From Rhodobacter sp. 24-YEA-8 (GTDB lineage Bacteria > Pseudomonadota > Alphaproteobacteria > Rhodobacterales > Rhodobacteraceae): a stretch of DNA of 64,000 nucleotides. Both the position numbers and the translations under genes were made by a program. The stretch is from NCBI RefSeq assembly GCF_900105075.1, contig NZ_FNSK01000001.1, positions 1,005,001 through 1,069,000 of the forward strand. Reading direction: 5' to 3'. This document shows, one piece after another, positions 28,781 through 37,067 of this stretch; the stretch's first letter is position 1, and each line of letters starts with the position of its first letter. The notes beneath the pieces are model-generated. The model was not told the DNA's origin. It worked only from the letters and a program-made list of their open reading frames with translations, and did no database searches.

Positions 28781-29527
28781 ATGTCGAAACCGCCAGAGGG
28801 CAAGAACACGTCGGGCCGTGGTGCGCGCGATCTGCGCGTCAAGGTCAAGACCGCCAAGGGGCGCAAGCTTTCCTCGACGCTCTGGCTGGAGCGGCAGCTG
28901 AACGACCCCTATGTCGTTCGCGCCAAACGCGACGGCTTTCGGGGGCGGGCGGCCTATAAAATCATGGAGCTTGATGACCGCTACGGGTTTCTCAAGCCGG
29001 GTGCGCGGGTGGTTGACCTTGGCTGTGCGCCGGGCGGCTGGTGCCAGGTCGCAGTGCCGCGCGTCAATTCGCTGGGCGAGAACCTGAAAAAACCGCAGGG
29101 CTATGTGCTGGGGGTTGATCTTCAGGAAGTGGAGCCGATCCCGGGGGCCGAGATCCACCAGCTCGATTTCCTCGAAGACGGCGCCGATGACAAGGTCAAG
29201 GCCTGGCTGGGCGGGCGCGCCGATGTGGTGATGTCGGATATGGCGGCGGCGGCCTCGGGCCATAAGGGCACCGACCACCTGCGGATCATCGCACTGATCG
29301 AGGCAGCGCTGGCTTTCGCCTATGACGTGCTGGATGATGGCGGCACTTTCGTTGCCAAAGTGCTGGCTGGCGGCGCCGAGAATCAGATGCAGGCCGAGCT
29401 GAAGCGGAACTTCACCAAAGTCGCCAATGTGAAACCACCCTCAAGCCGCAAGGATTCCTCGGAAAAATTCGTGATCGCCATGGGCTTTCGCGGCCGCAAC
29501 CGCGAGCAGAGCCCGGACGAGGAATGA
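28781..29527 (+). CDS. rlmE: 23S rRNA (uridine-2'-O-)-methyltransferase RlmE
   Basis: 248 residues, FtsJ/RrmJ family. It methylates the 2'-O of U2552 in 23S rRNA. Signatures: [17 protein letters not shown] (catalytic Lys), SAM site DLGCAPGGW, catalytic Asp in [12 protein letters not shown], Lys in [10 protein letters not shown]. The N-terminal ~40 residues are basic. It follows the Ppx gene by 15 bp, a common pair in Rhodobacterales. Confidence 0.95.
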   Translation: MSKPPEGKNTSGRGARDLRVKVKTAKGRKLSSTLWLERQLNDPYVVRAKRDGFRGRAAYKIMELDDRYGFLKPGARVVDLGCAPGGWCQVAVPRVNSLGENLKKPQGYVLGVDLQEVEPIPGAEIHQLDFLEDGADDKVKAWLGGRADVVMSDMAAAASGHKGTDHLRIIALIEAALAFAYDVLDDGGTFVAKVLAGGAENQMQAELKRNFTKVANVKPPSSRKDSSEKFVIAMGFRGRNREQSPDEE

Positions 29528-29957
29528 CCTGCCCGGTCGGCGGGTCATAGAGCGGAACAGAAACCGGTCCGGAAATGCTGCGACCGTGAGGGCAGGTGAC
29601 GGTCGGCGCGCGGGGGGAAGGGCACTCTGCCGGAACCTGCCCCCGGCTCTCACGGCTGTTTGCTGTCTGTGATGCCCTTTTGACGCGCCCGCTCCGGTAA
29701 TGCCGCGACCGGGCGGAACTCTGTCCCGTGCGGGGAAGAGGCCGCTGTCCCGTCGCTTTTCAGCCGCGCCCGAGTGGCAACCTTAGCCCGGATCTCAGAG
29801 TTGCGACTCCAGGACCCTTGACGCCCGGCCCGCATTGACGCCATAAGCGCGGCAGCGGGCGAAGCGACCCGGGCGTAACGGCCCGGAGACCAGTCCGCGA
29901 AACGGTGCCCTCCGGCCGGATCCTGATCCTGTCGCTGCCATGCGGGTTCCGTGCGTT
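29528..29957. other. Gene-free stretch between rlmE and tRNA-Leu
   Basis: 430 bp with no coding segment I can support on either strand; open frames are Arg/Pro-rich. It marks the left border of the accessory island. Confidence 0.5.
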
Positions 29958-30041
29958 GCGGGTGTGGCGGAATGGTAGACGCGACAGACTCAAACTCTGT
30001 TTCCGCAAGGAGTGTCGGTTCGAGTCCGACCATCCGTACCA
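29958..30041 (+). tRNA. tRNA-Leu (anticodon CAA)
   Basis: Class II tRNA: acceptor GCGGGTG pairs with CATCCGT, anticodon loop CTCAAAC in an ACAGA/TCTGT stem, long variable arm (TTCCGCAAGGAG), T arm GTCGG-TTCGAGT-CCGAC, CCA encoded. It stands at the left end of the phage-derived island, with a decayed integrase 146 bp downstream, and is the likely attachment site. Confidence 0.95.
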
Positions 30042-30186
30042 TGACTTTCCCGGGGAGTCTGCTTTCGCAGTAAAGTAAGGGAAATTCCGACCTTTGCTGG
30101 ATGAAGTTTCCACCCTGGGGATGTCAATCTGACCAGTTTTGCCCTTCATATTGCGCAGGAATTACGCACCTGCGTAGAAGGTGGTC

Positions 30187-30622
30187 ATGGTAACATTCCG
30201 TAAGCTCCCCTCGGGCGCATAAGGACGGAGGTCTCTTGCAAAGACAAGCGGTCCTCGAAGTCATTTCCGACCAGGCAGGTTGCGAAAGAGTGGGCGGCGC
30301 GGCAGGAGTTCACGATCGCCGAATCTAACGCTGCGCTGGTCGATCACGGCTCCTTTGGTGATATCCTGAAGCGATATGCGAACGGGGTCTAACCATCCAA
30401 GCGCGGCGAGCGTTTGGAGGTATTCAAGACCAGAAATTTCCGGAGCGATCCAATCTCGGCGCATCGCATGGCTGATCTCACCACTGAGTTATTCGCTAAG
30501 TGGCGAGATAAGCAACTGACCGAGGTTCAACCGGCCACGGTCAGCCGTGGGATGCAGCTTATGTCCGCCGTACTGACTTGTGGCCGGAAGGAATGGGGGA
30601 GGCTACCCCGTGACAATCCGTG
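30187..30622 (+). pseudogene. Decayed phage tyrosine integrase, N-terminal part
   Basis: An integrase-like start (MVTFRKLPSGA) at 30187 is followed by a stop and frameshifts. Other frames then read QVAKEWAARQEFTIAESNAA, DHGSFGDILKRYANGV (ending in TAA) and, from 30414, MADLTTELFAKWRDKQLTEV then LMSAVLTCGRKEWGRL. These match the arm- and core-binding regions of an integrase. At GRLPRDNP the sequence switches into the duplicated lysis-region segment, so the catalytic domain has been lost by recombination. Confidence 0.75.
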
Positions 30623-30739
30623 ATCCTCGCCCCGTGGTTCTCTGCCCCGTTCATGCGCTCATCGTGCGCGTGGTCTTTGCGCTGATCGTGGCCGGGCTGA
30701 TTGCGGGACTGTGAGATGCTTGACGATTTGAGCCCTTAG
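30597..30739 (+). repeat. 143-bp duplicated phage segment, copy 1
   Basis: Nearly identical to 37894-38036 (I count four mismatches). It carries the end of the upstream frame (RLPRDNP), a 34-codon membrane peptide gene and the string TTTGAGCCCTTAG that leads into a cassette-like module. Here it is fused to an integrase fragment, while copy 2 follows a holin-like gene. Confidence 0.9.
30610..30714 (+). CDS. 34-residue membrane peptide (phage lysis region), copy 1
   Basis: GTG start, VTIRDPRPVVLCPVHALIV then a hydrophobic end RVVFALIVAGLIAGL. It is identical at protein level to copy 2 (37907-38011), where it overlaps the 3' end of a holin-like gene. One membrane segment is predicted. Here it has lost its natural upstream gene. 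Confidence 0.5.
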   Translation: MTIRDPRPVVLCPVHALIVRVVFALIVAGLIAGL

Positions 30740-31122
30740 CGGACAGCCACGAGTTCATGGTGAGCATATCTGCGAGATTTTTTGCGGTCGTCCACAGTCA
30801 CGAGATAGAAAGGTTCTTGGCGCTTGAAGTGCCAAACGATTTCACGGATGCAGGCGACCGCGCTAGACTCCGTGAGTGCTACCTTTTCTCCAACTTGGAG
30901 AACATTCTGCACCGCGAGTTTTATGCAGGCATCCTTTGAAATGCTAAATTCTTCAGTGCCATACTTGATCACTAAGTAATCCCCATCGTGTCCGACGACT
31001 TGATAGACGTGGCCACGGAGCCGATTATGTAACAAGAACCTCTCAAAATCTTCAGTTTTGATGTCGTTTGGGTTGGAGCTTCCTTCAAACCAAGAAGTCG
31101 TGACGTATTCATTCCTCGCCAT
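30736..31122 (-). CDS. Hypothetical protein (cassette A)
   Basis: 128 residues with GAGGA before the ATG. Soluble; YVTTSWFEGSSNPNDIKTED near the start, DGDYLVIKYGTEEFSI and REIVWHFKRQEPFYLVTVDD later. The stop codon TAA lies inside the TTAGCGG end of the flanking repeat. Together with the 77-bp repeat at 31153 the gene forms a module entered next to the duplicated lysis segment. Codon use is less GC-rich than core genes. Family not recognised. Confidence 0.6.
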   Translation of the reverse strand: MARNEYVTTSWFEGSSNPNDIKTEDFERFLLHNRLRGHVYQVVGHDGDYLVIKYGTEEFSISKDACIKLAVQNVLQVGEKVALTESSAVACIREIVWHFKRQEPFYLVTVDDRKKSRRYAHHELVAVR

Positions 31123-31152
31123 TCATCCTCACCTTAATTCTCCTTCCGCTTC

Positions 31153-31229
31153 GTCCCGCATAGCTGCCACCTGCGCTCCGGTCCAGCACGACTGGCCAGG
31201 GCCGCTGCCCGGATCGACGCTTTGAGCCC
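31153..31229 (+). repeat. 77-bp cassette-boundary repeat, copy R1
   Basis: Runs from GTCCCGCATAGCTGCC to GACGCTTTGAGCCC and is followed by TTACCGG. It differs from R2 (31907-31983) at two positions and from R3 (48078-48154) at one. It separates the cassette A gene from the kptA module. Confidence 0.9.
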
Positions 31230-31327
31230 TTACCGGACGGTCGATCATCATTTTCGGTGCTTCTCAACACAGTCATTCGCGGCTACCTTGTGAACCCTTT
31301 CGTCTCATTCGGCTGCAGGACATTCTT

Positions 31328-31870
31328 ATGGCAAAGCCATCCACTACGGGCAGCAAGTTGCTCTCTTTGGTCCTTCGGCACCAGCCTGAGCTAGCACAGG
31401 TCATACTGGAGCCTGGGGGCTGGGTAAACGTTGCAGATCTGCTGACCGGCCTGAAAATGGCGGGCCATGCCCTCACCCGAGAAGAGTTGGAAGACATTGT
31501 GGCCAACTCTGACAAGAAGAGATTCACGCTGTCCGAAGACCGAAAAATGATCCGCGCAGCGCAGGGCCATTCACAGCCTGTAGACCTCGGCCTCGAGTCA
31601 AGCCTGCCGCCGGACGAACTCTGGCACGGCACGGCCGCCAAGAACCTCGAAGCAATCATGGCTGAAGGGCTGAAGCCGGGGGCGCGTCAGCACGTTCATT
31701 TGTCCCGAGACCGTGAAACAGCTTTGACTGTCGGAAAGCGGCATGGCGTGCCCGTTGCGCTACTGGTTAACGCAGCAGCTATGAGAGCGGATGGCATTTC
31801 GTTTTGGCAGGCAGACAATGGTGTATGGCTGACCCAGCATGTCTCAGCTGATTATATTCGCAAGGTTTAG
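31328..31870 (+). CDS. kptA: RNA 2'-phosphotransferase (Tpt1/KptA family), cassette B
   Basis: 180 residues, full length for KptA. The family removes an internal 2'-phosphate from RNA with NAD+ through an ADP-ribosylated intermediate. Signatures: SKLLSLVLRHQPELA, GGWVNVADLL, IRAAQGHSQPV, LWHGTAAKNLEAI, QHVHLSRDRETA, GVWLTQHVSADYI. The ATG follows AGGA with 7-bp spacing. It is flanked by repeat copies R1 and R2, alone between them. The bacterial role is unclear (2'-phospho-RNA repair or ADP-ribosyl transfer). Confidence 0.92.
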   Translation: MAKPSTTGSKLLSLVLRHQPELAQVILEPGGWVNVADLLTGLKMAGHALTREELEDIVANSDKKRFTLSEDRKMIRAAQGHSQPVDLGLESSLPPDELWHGTAAKNLEAIMAEGLKPGARQHVHLSRDRETALTVGKRHGVPVALLVNAAAMRADGISFWQADNGVWLTQHVSADYIRKV

Positions 31871-31906
31871 CGGCTACACTGGCCCGCGCCAGCGACCGGC
31901 AGCTCT

Positions 31907-31983
31907 GTCCCGCATAGCTGCCACCTGCGCTCCGGTCCAGCACGACCGGCCAGGGCCGCAGCCCGGATCGACGCTTTGAGCCC
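31907..31983 (+). repeat. 77-bp cassette-boundary repeat, copy R2
   Basis: 75 of 77 positions match R1. Its end forms a perfect small hairpin, GCTTTGAGCCCAAAGC (31970-31985), of which the other copies keep only one arm. Confidence 0.9.
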
Positions 31984-32055
31984 AAAGCTGCCGGTTATGT
32001 TCTCCCTGTGCATCTTCTTAATTCGCGGCGCGGATCGTGCCGTTGCATCGATAAA

Positions 32056-32298
32056 ATGCGGTTGGCCTCCAAAGAGCGCCCAAGGTCAGAAATCACACGA
32101 AACGAGCAGCTAAGACGGTTGGCATCCTGGGAGAGTCGCGCCAACCGCGTCAGATCAGGACGAGATCCGCATGCGGCGCTCTCAACCTACCTGAACTTCA
32201 TGAAGGAAACGGAGGATCTTCGGGAGGTTATGGCCGACGCCGCAGGACAGGTTGACGCAAGAATTAACGAAATGATTGATCAGGCGAGAGGGAAGTGA
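32056..32298 (+). CDS. Hypothetical protein, possibly cassette C or phage gene
   Basis: 80 residues, basic in the first half (RLASKERPRSEITRNEQLRR) and acidic/helical in the second (FMKETEDLREVMADAAGQVD, ARINEMIDQARGK). A GTG at 32008 is an alternative start. It lies directly after repeat R2. No closing repeat follows; phage remnants start at once. Function unknown. Confidence 0.45.
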   Translation: MRLASKERPRSEITRNEQLRRLASWESRANRVRSGRDPHAALSTYLNFMKETEDLREVMADAAGQVDARINEMIDQARGK

Positions 32299-32690
32299 TC
32301 ACCGGATGCGGACGCCCCAAGCGCTGCGGGTGCTGAAAACGCCGACGCCGTCCGTATAACGTGAGAACGGGTGCTGAACAAAAACGTCGATAATCGCCGG
32401 CCCGGCGCTCGGCGCGATCCGGTCCACCGGTCGACCGACAGCTCGCGCATCTCCGGATGGCAGGCCATCATTGTCGGACCACAGACCACCGCCAGCGCCG
32501 CCTGATCCGGTCGACGGGCTGATCGCGTGATCATACGTTCCGCCCGCGATGTGATGAGGATCTATCTCGGGTGTCGTCGTGCCGAAAAGGGGGTGGGCCG
32601 CGCCGTATAGCGTCCTGGATGCCATGAACCGCATGAAAAATCTTGTGTCGCGGTTGAGCTGATCTTGGACGTATGGCCTGATCGTTGTGA
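32299..32690 (-). pseudogene. Unidentified phage gene remnant
   Basis: On the minus strand a frame reads FFMRFMASRTLYGAAHPLFG, PEIDPHHIAGGTYDHAIS and ends IDVFVQHPFSRYTDGVGVFS shortly before a stop. The composition is protein-like but no start or family is seen, and it collides head to head with the helicase fragment. It may be the 3' part of a phage structural gene brought in by a deletion. Confidence 0.35.
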
Positions 32691-33066
32691 AATCGGCGTC
32701 CGGGTGACCAACTACATCAACTTCGCCCTCCAGCAGATGCGTCAATGGGCGCAGCAGTTTGACACCCACATCTGCCTGATCGCTCACCCCAAGAAGATGA
32801 GCACGCAGGGCAAAACGCAGTGCCCGACCGGCTACGACATCGCCGACAGCGCCGCCTTCTTCAACAAGCCCGCGCTCGGTTTCAGCGTGCATGCCTCTGA
32901 AGCGGATGGCGGAGATGAGCTGGAGATTCTGTTCGGCCCTCTATCCGGTTGGCGCGTCGCCTTCACGGCCCTGCGGGGCCAGATGATCGAGGGCGAGCTA
33001 TCCATGCTCGGGACCGTGCGCAAGGTGCGTGTCCCGGCCTCTGACATTCACATGAGAAAGGGCTGA
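32665..33066 (+). pseudogene. Phage DnaB/gp4-like replicative helicase, C-terminal fragment
   Basis: 133 residues from a TTG. YINFALQQMRQWAQQFDTHI, CLIAHPKKMSTQGKTQCPTG, YDIADSAAFFNKPALGFSVH matches the late RecA-fold motifs of phage primase-helicases (Twinkle/gp4 type). The Walker A and B region and any primase part are missing. Natural homologous sequence begins around 32695; the codons before it belong to the junction. Confidence 0.7.
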
Positions 33067-33131
33067 CCCATGCCGAGGGCGCGGGAATTGTGATCATCTA
33101 TAGCGGTAGGGAAGGAGTGGTCCGACACCGG

Positions 33132-33884
33132 TCATGGCAGGGACAGGAACTCACTGGGCGTCAATGCCATGACCTGCCGGAAAGCATGCGAAAACGCTGC
33201 GGTGCTGGCAAATCCCGCGTCTCGCGCCGCCCGCGCAATCGGTTTTCCACGGCCCAGTTCGGTGAGTGTCCACAGTATCCGCGCGCGCTGGCGCCACGCC
33301 TTCAGCGTCATCCCGGTTTCTTCCGGAAACCGTCTGCTGGCCGTCCGTACCGAAGTCGCGGCCTGCGATGCAAGCGTGTCGAGATCCAGCGCGTTACGGT
33401 GGTCGGCAAGAGCCAGTTCCGCCACCCGCAGCCCCACCTGGCTGGTAGGCATCGGCAGAAAAGTCGGAGCGTCCTCAACACGCTGCAACTCGTGAAGGAT
33501 CAGCCTGAGCGCCAGTTCCCTTCGCTCCGACAGCGCATCCATCGCAGCGACGGCTTCTAGCAGGCTGCGCAGGAGGGGCGAGACCCGAGAGATGAAGGCT
33601 TGCGACGGCAGCGTTTCCGGTTGCCAAGCGCGGACCGTGGCCGGGTCCCATAACAGGATCCACAGTTCCGCGTTGGTCATGATGTCAAGGCGATGTGGAA
33701 TGTCCGGCGGGATCCAGGCGGCAAGCTGGGGCGGCAACAGCCAAATGCCGTCTTCGGTGCGCAACTGCACCATGCCCGAGATTGCAAAGGTCAGCTGCGC
33801 TTGCCCATGCGCGTGCTCCGGCAACGCCTCGTCACGGCGCTTATGAACGCGATACAGGATGACGTGCGGAATTGAGATTGGCAT
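33132..33884 (-). CDS. AraC family transcriptional regulator
   Basis: 250 residues. An N-terminal cupin-like sensing domain (LPEHAHGQAQLTFAISGMVQ, LLPPQLAAWIPPDIPH) is followed by a C-terminal double HTH (LDLDTLASQAATSVRTASRRF then PIARAARDAGFASTAAFSHA). The ATG at 33884 has AAGGG upstream; an in-frame TTG at 33944 is less likely. It is divergent from the oxidoreductase at 33968 and probably regulates it from the ~80-bp gap. This pair looks like a later insertion into phage DNA. Confidence 0.88.
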   Translation of the reverse strand: MPISIPHVILYRVHKRRDEALPEHAHGQAQLTFAISGMVQLRTEDGIWLLPPQLAAWIPPDIPHRLDIMTNAELWILLWDPATVRAWQPETLPSQAFISRVSPLLRSLLEAVAAMDALSERRELALRLILHELQRVEDAPTFLPMPTSQVGLRVAELALADHRNALDLDTLASQAATSVRTASRRFPEETGMTLKAWRQRARILWTLTELGRGKPIARAARDAGFASTAAFSHAFRQVMALTPSEFLSLP

Positions 33885-33967
33885 TTCAGCGATGCCCTTT
33901 GGCAAAATATCGATGAAACCGTCTGCTATCACCGGCAAGATCAATCACCAAGATGAAAGACCGAACT

Positions 33968-34885
33968 ATGCGTGCTGCCCTGATCACAACCTATGGATCC
34001 AATGACGTCGTAGAACTTGTCGAGATTGAGCGTCCGGTCACGCAGCCGGATGAAGTGCTGGTCAAGGTAAGCGCGGCGGGGATCAACCCGATTGACTGGA
34101 AGATCCGCAGTGGCGCCGGTCAGCGGATGGGAATGATGCTCCCCATCCGCTTAGGCAGCGAGTTCGTCGGCGTGATCGAGGAGGTTGGTGCCTCCGTTGC
34201 TGCGTTTAAGCACGGGGATGAGGTCTTTGGCATGGTAAAAAGCGGTGGCTTTGCACAATATCTGACGGTTAAGGCGACGGATATCGCCTGCAAGCCGAAG
34301 AAGCTGGACACCGTGCGCGCGGCCGCTTTGCCGCTGGCGGGCACCACTGCATGGCAGGCCCTGTTCGGTGAGGCCGGGTTAGTCGAAGGTCAGCGCCTGC
34401 TGATCACAGGCGCTTCTGGTGGCGTTGGATCGCTAGCGGTACAATTTGCCAAAGCGAAGGGAGTGCACGTCACCGCCCTGACATCCCCCCGCAACATGGC
34501 CTTCGTTCGTTCACTCGGGCCGGACATGGTGATCGACTACACCGCACAGCCCTTCGAGGAAAGTATCCGGGACATAGACGTGGTCTTCGACACGGTCGGG
34601 GCCGACACCTTCCAGCGCGCTTTTAAAACGTTGCGGCGGGGCGGGATCATGGTCACCGTGGTAGCTTTCCCAGAAGGTCATGAGGCCGCGCAATATGGGG
34701 TCGAGGTCAAACGCTCGTTCACGGTGCCCAATGCAGCGACCCTGGTAGCGATTCAGACGCTGGTCGATGCGGGTCAGGTCACGCCGCACGTTGAGACGAT
34801 CCTGCCGCTTTCGGAGATCAAACGGGCCCTCGCCCTGTCAGAGGCTGGTCGTGTACGCGGCAAGGTCGTAGTCATTATCACATGA
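33968..34885 (+). CDS. NADP-dependent zinc-free alcohol dehydrogenase/quinone oxidoreductase
   Basis: 305 residues of the medium-chain dehydrogenase/reductase family, QOR type. MRAALITTYGSNDVVEL begins the protein; VKVSAAGINPIDWKIRSG, LGSEFVGVIEEVG, the cofactor motif LLITGASGGVGSLAVQFAKA and the C-terminal ALSEAGRVRGKVVV follow. Zinc ligands are absent. An in-frame ATG at 33953 is possible. Divergent AraC regulator next door. Confidence 0.88.
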   Translation: MRAALITTYGSNDVVELVEIERPVTQPDEVLVKVSAAGINPIDWKIRSGAGQRMGMMLPIRLGSEFVGVIEEVGASVAAFKHGDEVFGMVKSGGFAQYLTVKATDIACKPKKLDTVRAAALPLAGTTAWQALFGEAGLVEGQRLLITGASGGVGSLAVQFAKAKGVHVTALTSPRNMAFVRSLGPDMVIDYTAQPFEESIRDIDVVFDTVGADTFQRAFKTLRRGGIMVTVVAFPEGHEAAQYGVEVKRSFTVPNAATLVAIQTLVDAGQVTPHVETILPLSEIKRALALSEAGRVRGKVVVIIT

Positions 34886-35224
34886 CTGCAAGCGAACGAG
34901 GTCGGCGGATTTGTCCTGGTCCGGGTAATGCGTGCGAGAGTACGTGGCGGCGATTACATCAACGTTGGCCATCGCCCGGCCTAGCTTTTTGCGAATCCCA
35001 CGAGCGACCGCATTAAGGAACGAGGATGCACAGTGCTCGCGCACAATGAATGGCGGTCTAGGGCGCAAAGCATCGTTGACCTGGTTCACCAGAGTCAGTA
35101 GGTTGTCTGTCAGGTGGGGGCGACCTGAGGCGAGGCGAAAGCTGGACGCCCAGCCCCTCAGCCGCAGGACTGCCCGGATGGGCCACCCTGCGCGCACGTT
35201 AGCGAAGCTATGAGAAAACGAGAA
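34886..35224. other. Stretch without a confident gene
   Basis: A minus-strand frame (LLTLVNQVNDALRPRPPFIV, KLGRAMANVDVIAATYSRTH) is open through most of it, but it starts inside the terminator at 35225-35253 and overlaps the oxidoreductase end. I could not place it in a family; it may be a damaged phage gene. Confidence 0.35.
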
Positions 35225-35253
35225 ACGCCCCCGGATTGCCGAGGGCGTTTTGC
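35225..35253. terminator. Hairpin terminator
   Basis: ACGCCC and GGGCGT enclose CCGGATTGCCGA and are followed by TTTTGC on the + strand. A related string (GCCGGATTGCCGGGGGCGTT) occurs near 53813-53832. It stands between the stretch above and the minus-strand gene at 35272. Confidence 0.6.
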
Positions 35254-35271
35254 TTATCGCGGGGCCGATCA

Positions 35272-35616
35272 TCAGGCCTTCGGGCGCTTGGTCGATATCG
35301 GGAAGTTGGGGTTCTCGGCGTTATACCAGTCGCGGATCGCGCCACAGATTGTGGATAATGCGAAGCCCCGGCTCCCCCTGGAATCCAGTTCTAGGAAGTC
35401 TTCGGTGATTATCGCAGCATCCGCGCCTTGAGGGATAAACTCGTAGCGACCGTCCTCTTCGCCATATGCGGCATTCGGGTCATAGTCAGCCACCCGCCAT
35501 CGACCGATCACCTCACCGTCTCTGGTGACCACCTCACCTCCGGCAAGATCCAGATCGTAACCGCTGTCCATCCACTCGTCGTGGCCAATGAAATTTATGG
35601 GGAATGTCAGGTCCAT
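35272..35616 (-). CDS. Hypothetical protein
   Basis: 114 residues beginning MDLTFPINFIGHDEW. It is acidic, with a repetitive DGEVIGRWRVADYDPNA and an aromatic C-terminal part (CGAIRDWYNAENPNFPIS). No signal peptide after the chosen start; in-frame extension to 35661 would add a Cys-containing hydrophobic piece (IVLAGIGCACDT) that resembles a lipoprotein leader but has no ribosome binding site. Family not recognised. It reads opposite to the phage genes that follow. Confidence 0.5.
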   Translation of the reverse strand: MDLTFPINFIGHDEWMDSGYDLDLAGGEVVTRDGEVIGRWRVADYDPNAAYGEEDGRYEFIPQGADAAIITEDFLELDSRGSRGFALSTICGAIRDWYNAENPNFPISTKRPKA

Positions 35617-35672
35617 TCGCTGCGTGTCGCAGGCGCATCCGATTCCCGCAAGCACAATCACGAGGCGACCAC

Positions 35673-35903
35673 ATGGCCGAGAGCATCGGCAAACTGACCC
35701 TGTCCACCAAGGAAGTGATGCAGGGCATTACCCTCTCCGTCCGCATGCCTCGCAGCTTCACCATCCGCACCCGCATTGCCTGCTGGCTGCTCGGTCTGGC
35801 CGGTCGCGTGATGGATGTGCCGTGTGAGGTCGAGATGCGGGACAAGAGGGAATGCAAGCCGGGCTGCCGGTTCTGCAAGGCCGATGCCACCGACCCCCGG
35901 TAA
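35673..35903 (+). CDS. Small phage protein, hypothetical
   Basis: 76 residues with GAGG before the ATG. MAESIGKLTLSTKEVMQGIT then FTIRTRIACWLLGLAGRV and a Cys-rich end (CEVEMRD, CKPGCRFCKA). The central stretch may contact membrane. It overlaps the start of the next gene by 20 bp, the compact layout of phage genomes. Confidence 0.6.
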   Translation: MAESIGKLTLSTKEVMQGITLSVRMPRSFTIRTRIACWLLGLAGRVMDVPCEVEMRDKRECKPGCRFCKADATDPR

Positions 35904-36711
35904 GCACGGCCTGCCGCGCACCACGCGCGCCCCGGCACCGAAACACAAGGCGCCGCGCCGAGAAGGCAGAGGCAGCGCCCGGGAACGCGGATACACCAGA
36001 GCATGGGAACGCTTCCGCGATCAGCACCTGCGCCAGCACACCCTGTGCGAATACTGCCTGGCCGATGGCCGCACCACCGCAGCCTCAGTCGTAGACCACG
36101 ATCTGCCCCACGATCATGACCCCGCGCTCTTCTGGGATAACACATTCACCAGCCTCTGCACCTCTCACCACAGCGGGGAGAAGCAGCGCGCCGAGGCCAC
36201 ACTCACCGGTGACGAACTGCTGGCATGGATCCAGCGCCGCAAGCGCCCCCGCAAAGTCTGGGGTTTCTCCATCCCCCATGGCCTGCAACCCTCGGCCATC
36301 CCGGTCACGATCATCTGCGGCCCGCCTGCATCCGGCAAGTCGACATGGGCCAGACAGTAGGCCCGCCCCGGCGATCTGGTGATCGACTTCGACGTGATCC
36401 GCCGCGCCGTTGGTGGCAGCAAATGGGATGACCGCCCCGAGATCATTGCCGCCGCTTTCACCCGCCGGGGTGAAATGCTCCACAGCCTTACCACCCGCAC
36501 AGCTGGCCGCTGCTGGTTTATCGTCATGGCTCCGACACAGGCAGAGCGGGACACATGGCAGGCTGCCCTTGGTCCGCTGTCCTCGGTCATGATGATGGAG
36601 ACCCCCGCCGCCGTCTGCATCGAGCGGATAGGACGAGACCCCGACCGCGCTCCGGTCGCCGCCCGCCAGATCGAGGCCGTCAGGTCGTGGATCACCGAGG
36701 CCATGGATTGA
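35884..36711 (+). pseudogene. Phage HNH endonuclease fused to a P-loop kinase-like domain, interrupted by an in-frame TAG
   Basis: From 35884 the first 158 codons contain an HNH domain (RDQHLRQHTLCEYCLADGRT, VVDHDLPHDHDPALFWDNTF, SLCTSHHSGEKQRAE) and then a Walker A motif TIICGPPASGKSTWARQ. A TAG at 36358-36360 follows, and the same frame goes on for 117 codons (GDLVIDFDVIRRAVGG, RCWFIVMAPTQAERDTWQA, CIERIGRDPD, ARQIEAVRSWITEAMD), completing a kinase-like fold. A single nonsense change would explain it. Translation starting after the TAG is possible but would lack the P-loop. Confidence 0.75.
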
Positions 36712-36720
36712 GAGGCAAGC

Positions 36721-36933
36721 ATGACTGCGGATCAGGTAGCAAGCGAACTGAGGGCCGCCATTGAGCAGGTCGAGGCCGGTCGCTCCGGATGGCTTGAGGT
36801 CAAGCGATACTGGTGGCGCGACCCGGATCAGATGCTGGATTTTATGATGGCAAAGGGCAGGAGGGGCCTCCCCTTGCTGCAAGCCCGCCTTGCCGAGGTC
36901 GAGGCCACCGGGAGCCATGCGCCAGACGCATAG
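36721..36933 (+). CDS. Small phage protein, hypothetical
   Basis: 70 residues starting 9 bp after the preceding stop, with GAGAGGC before the ATG. Helical: TADQVASELRAAIEQVEAGR, DPDQMLDFMMAKGRRGLPLL, ARLAEVEATGS. It lies just before the terminase fragment, where phages often carry small head- or packaging-related genes. No family assigned. Confidence 0.55.
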   Translation: MTADQVASELRAAIEQVEAGRSGWLEVKRYWWRDPDQMLDFMMAKGRRGLPLLQARLAEVEATGSHAPDA

Positions 36934-37067
36934 CGAGGGGGGAGGGTCGATCTTCGGGGCATTCTGCCAGGGACCAGCGGGGACCAGTGATTTTTTATGC
37001 GTGCATAATGGAGGGGTTTTTTCGGGCCACCCATGACCCTGCCGCATAGCTTGAACGAGGTGCCGCG

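Noticed and set aside
31153..31983. Integron attC sites at the cassette repeats
   Set aside because: The repeats lack the paired RYYYAAC and GTTRRRY cores and the typical attC stem, and no IntI-type gene is present, so I do not call this an integron.
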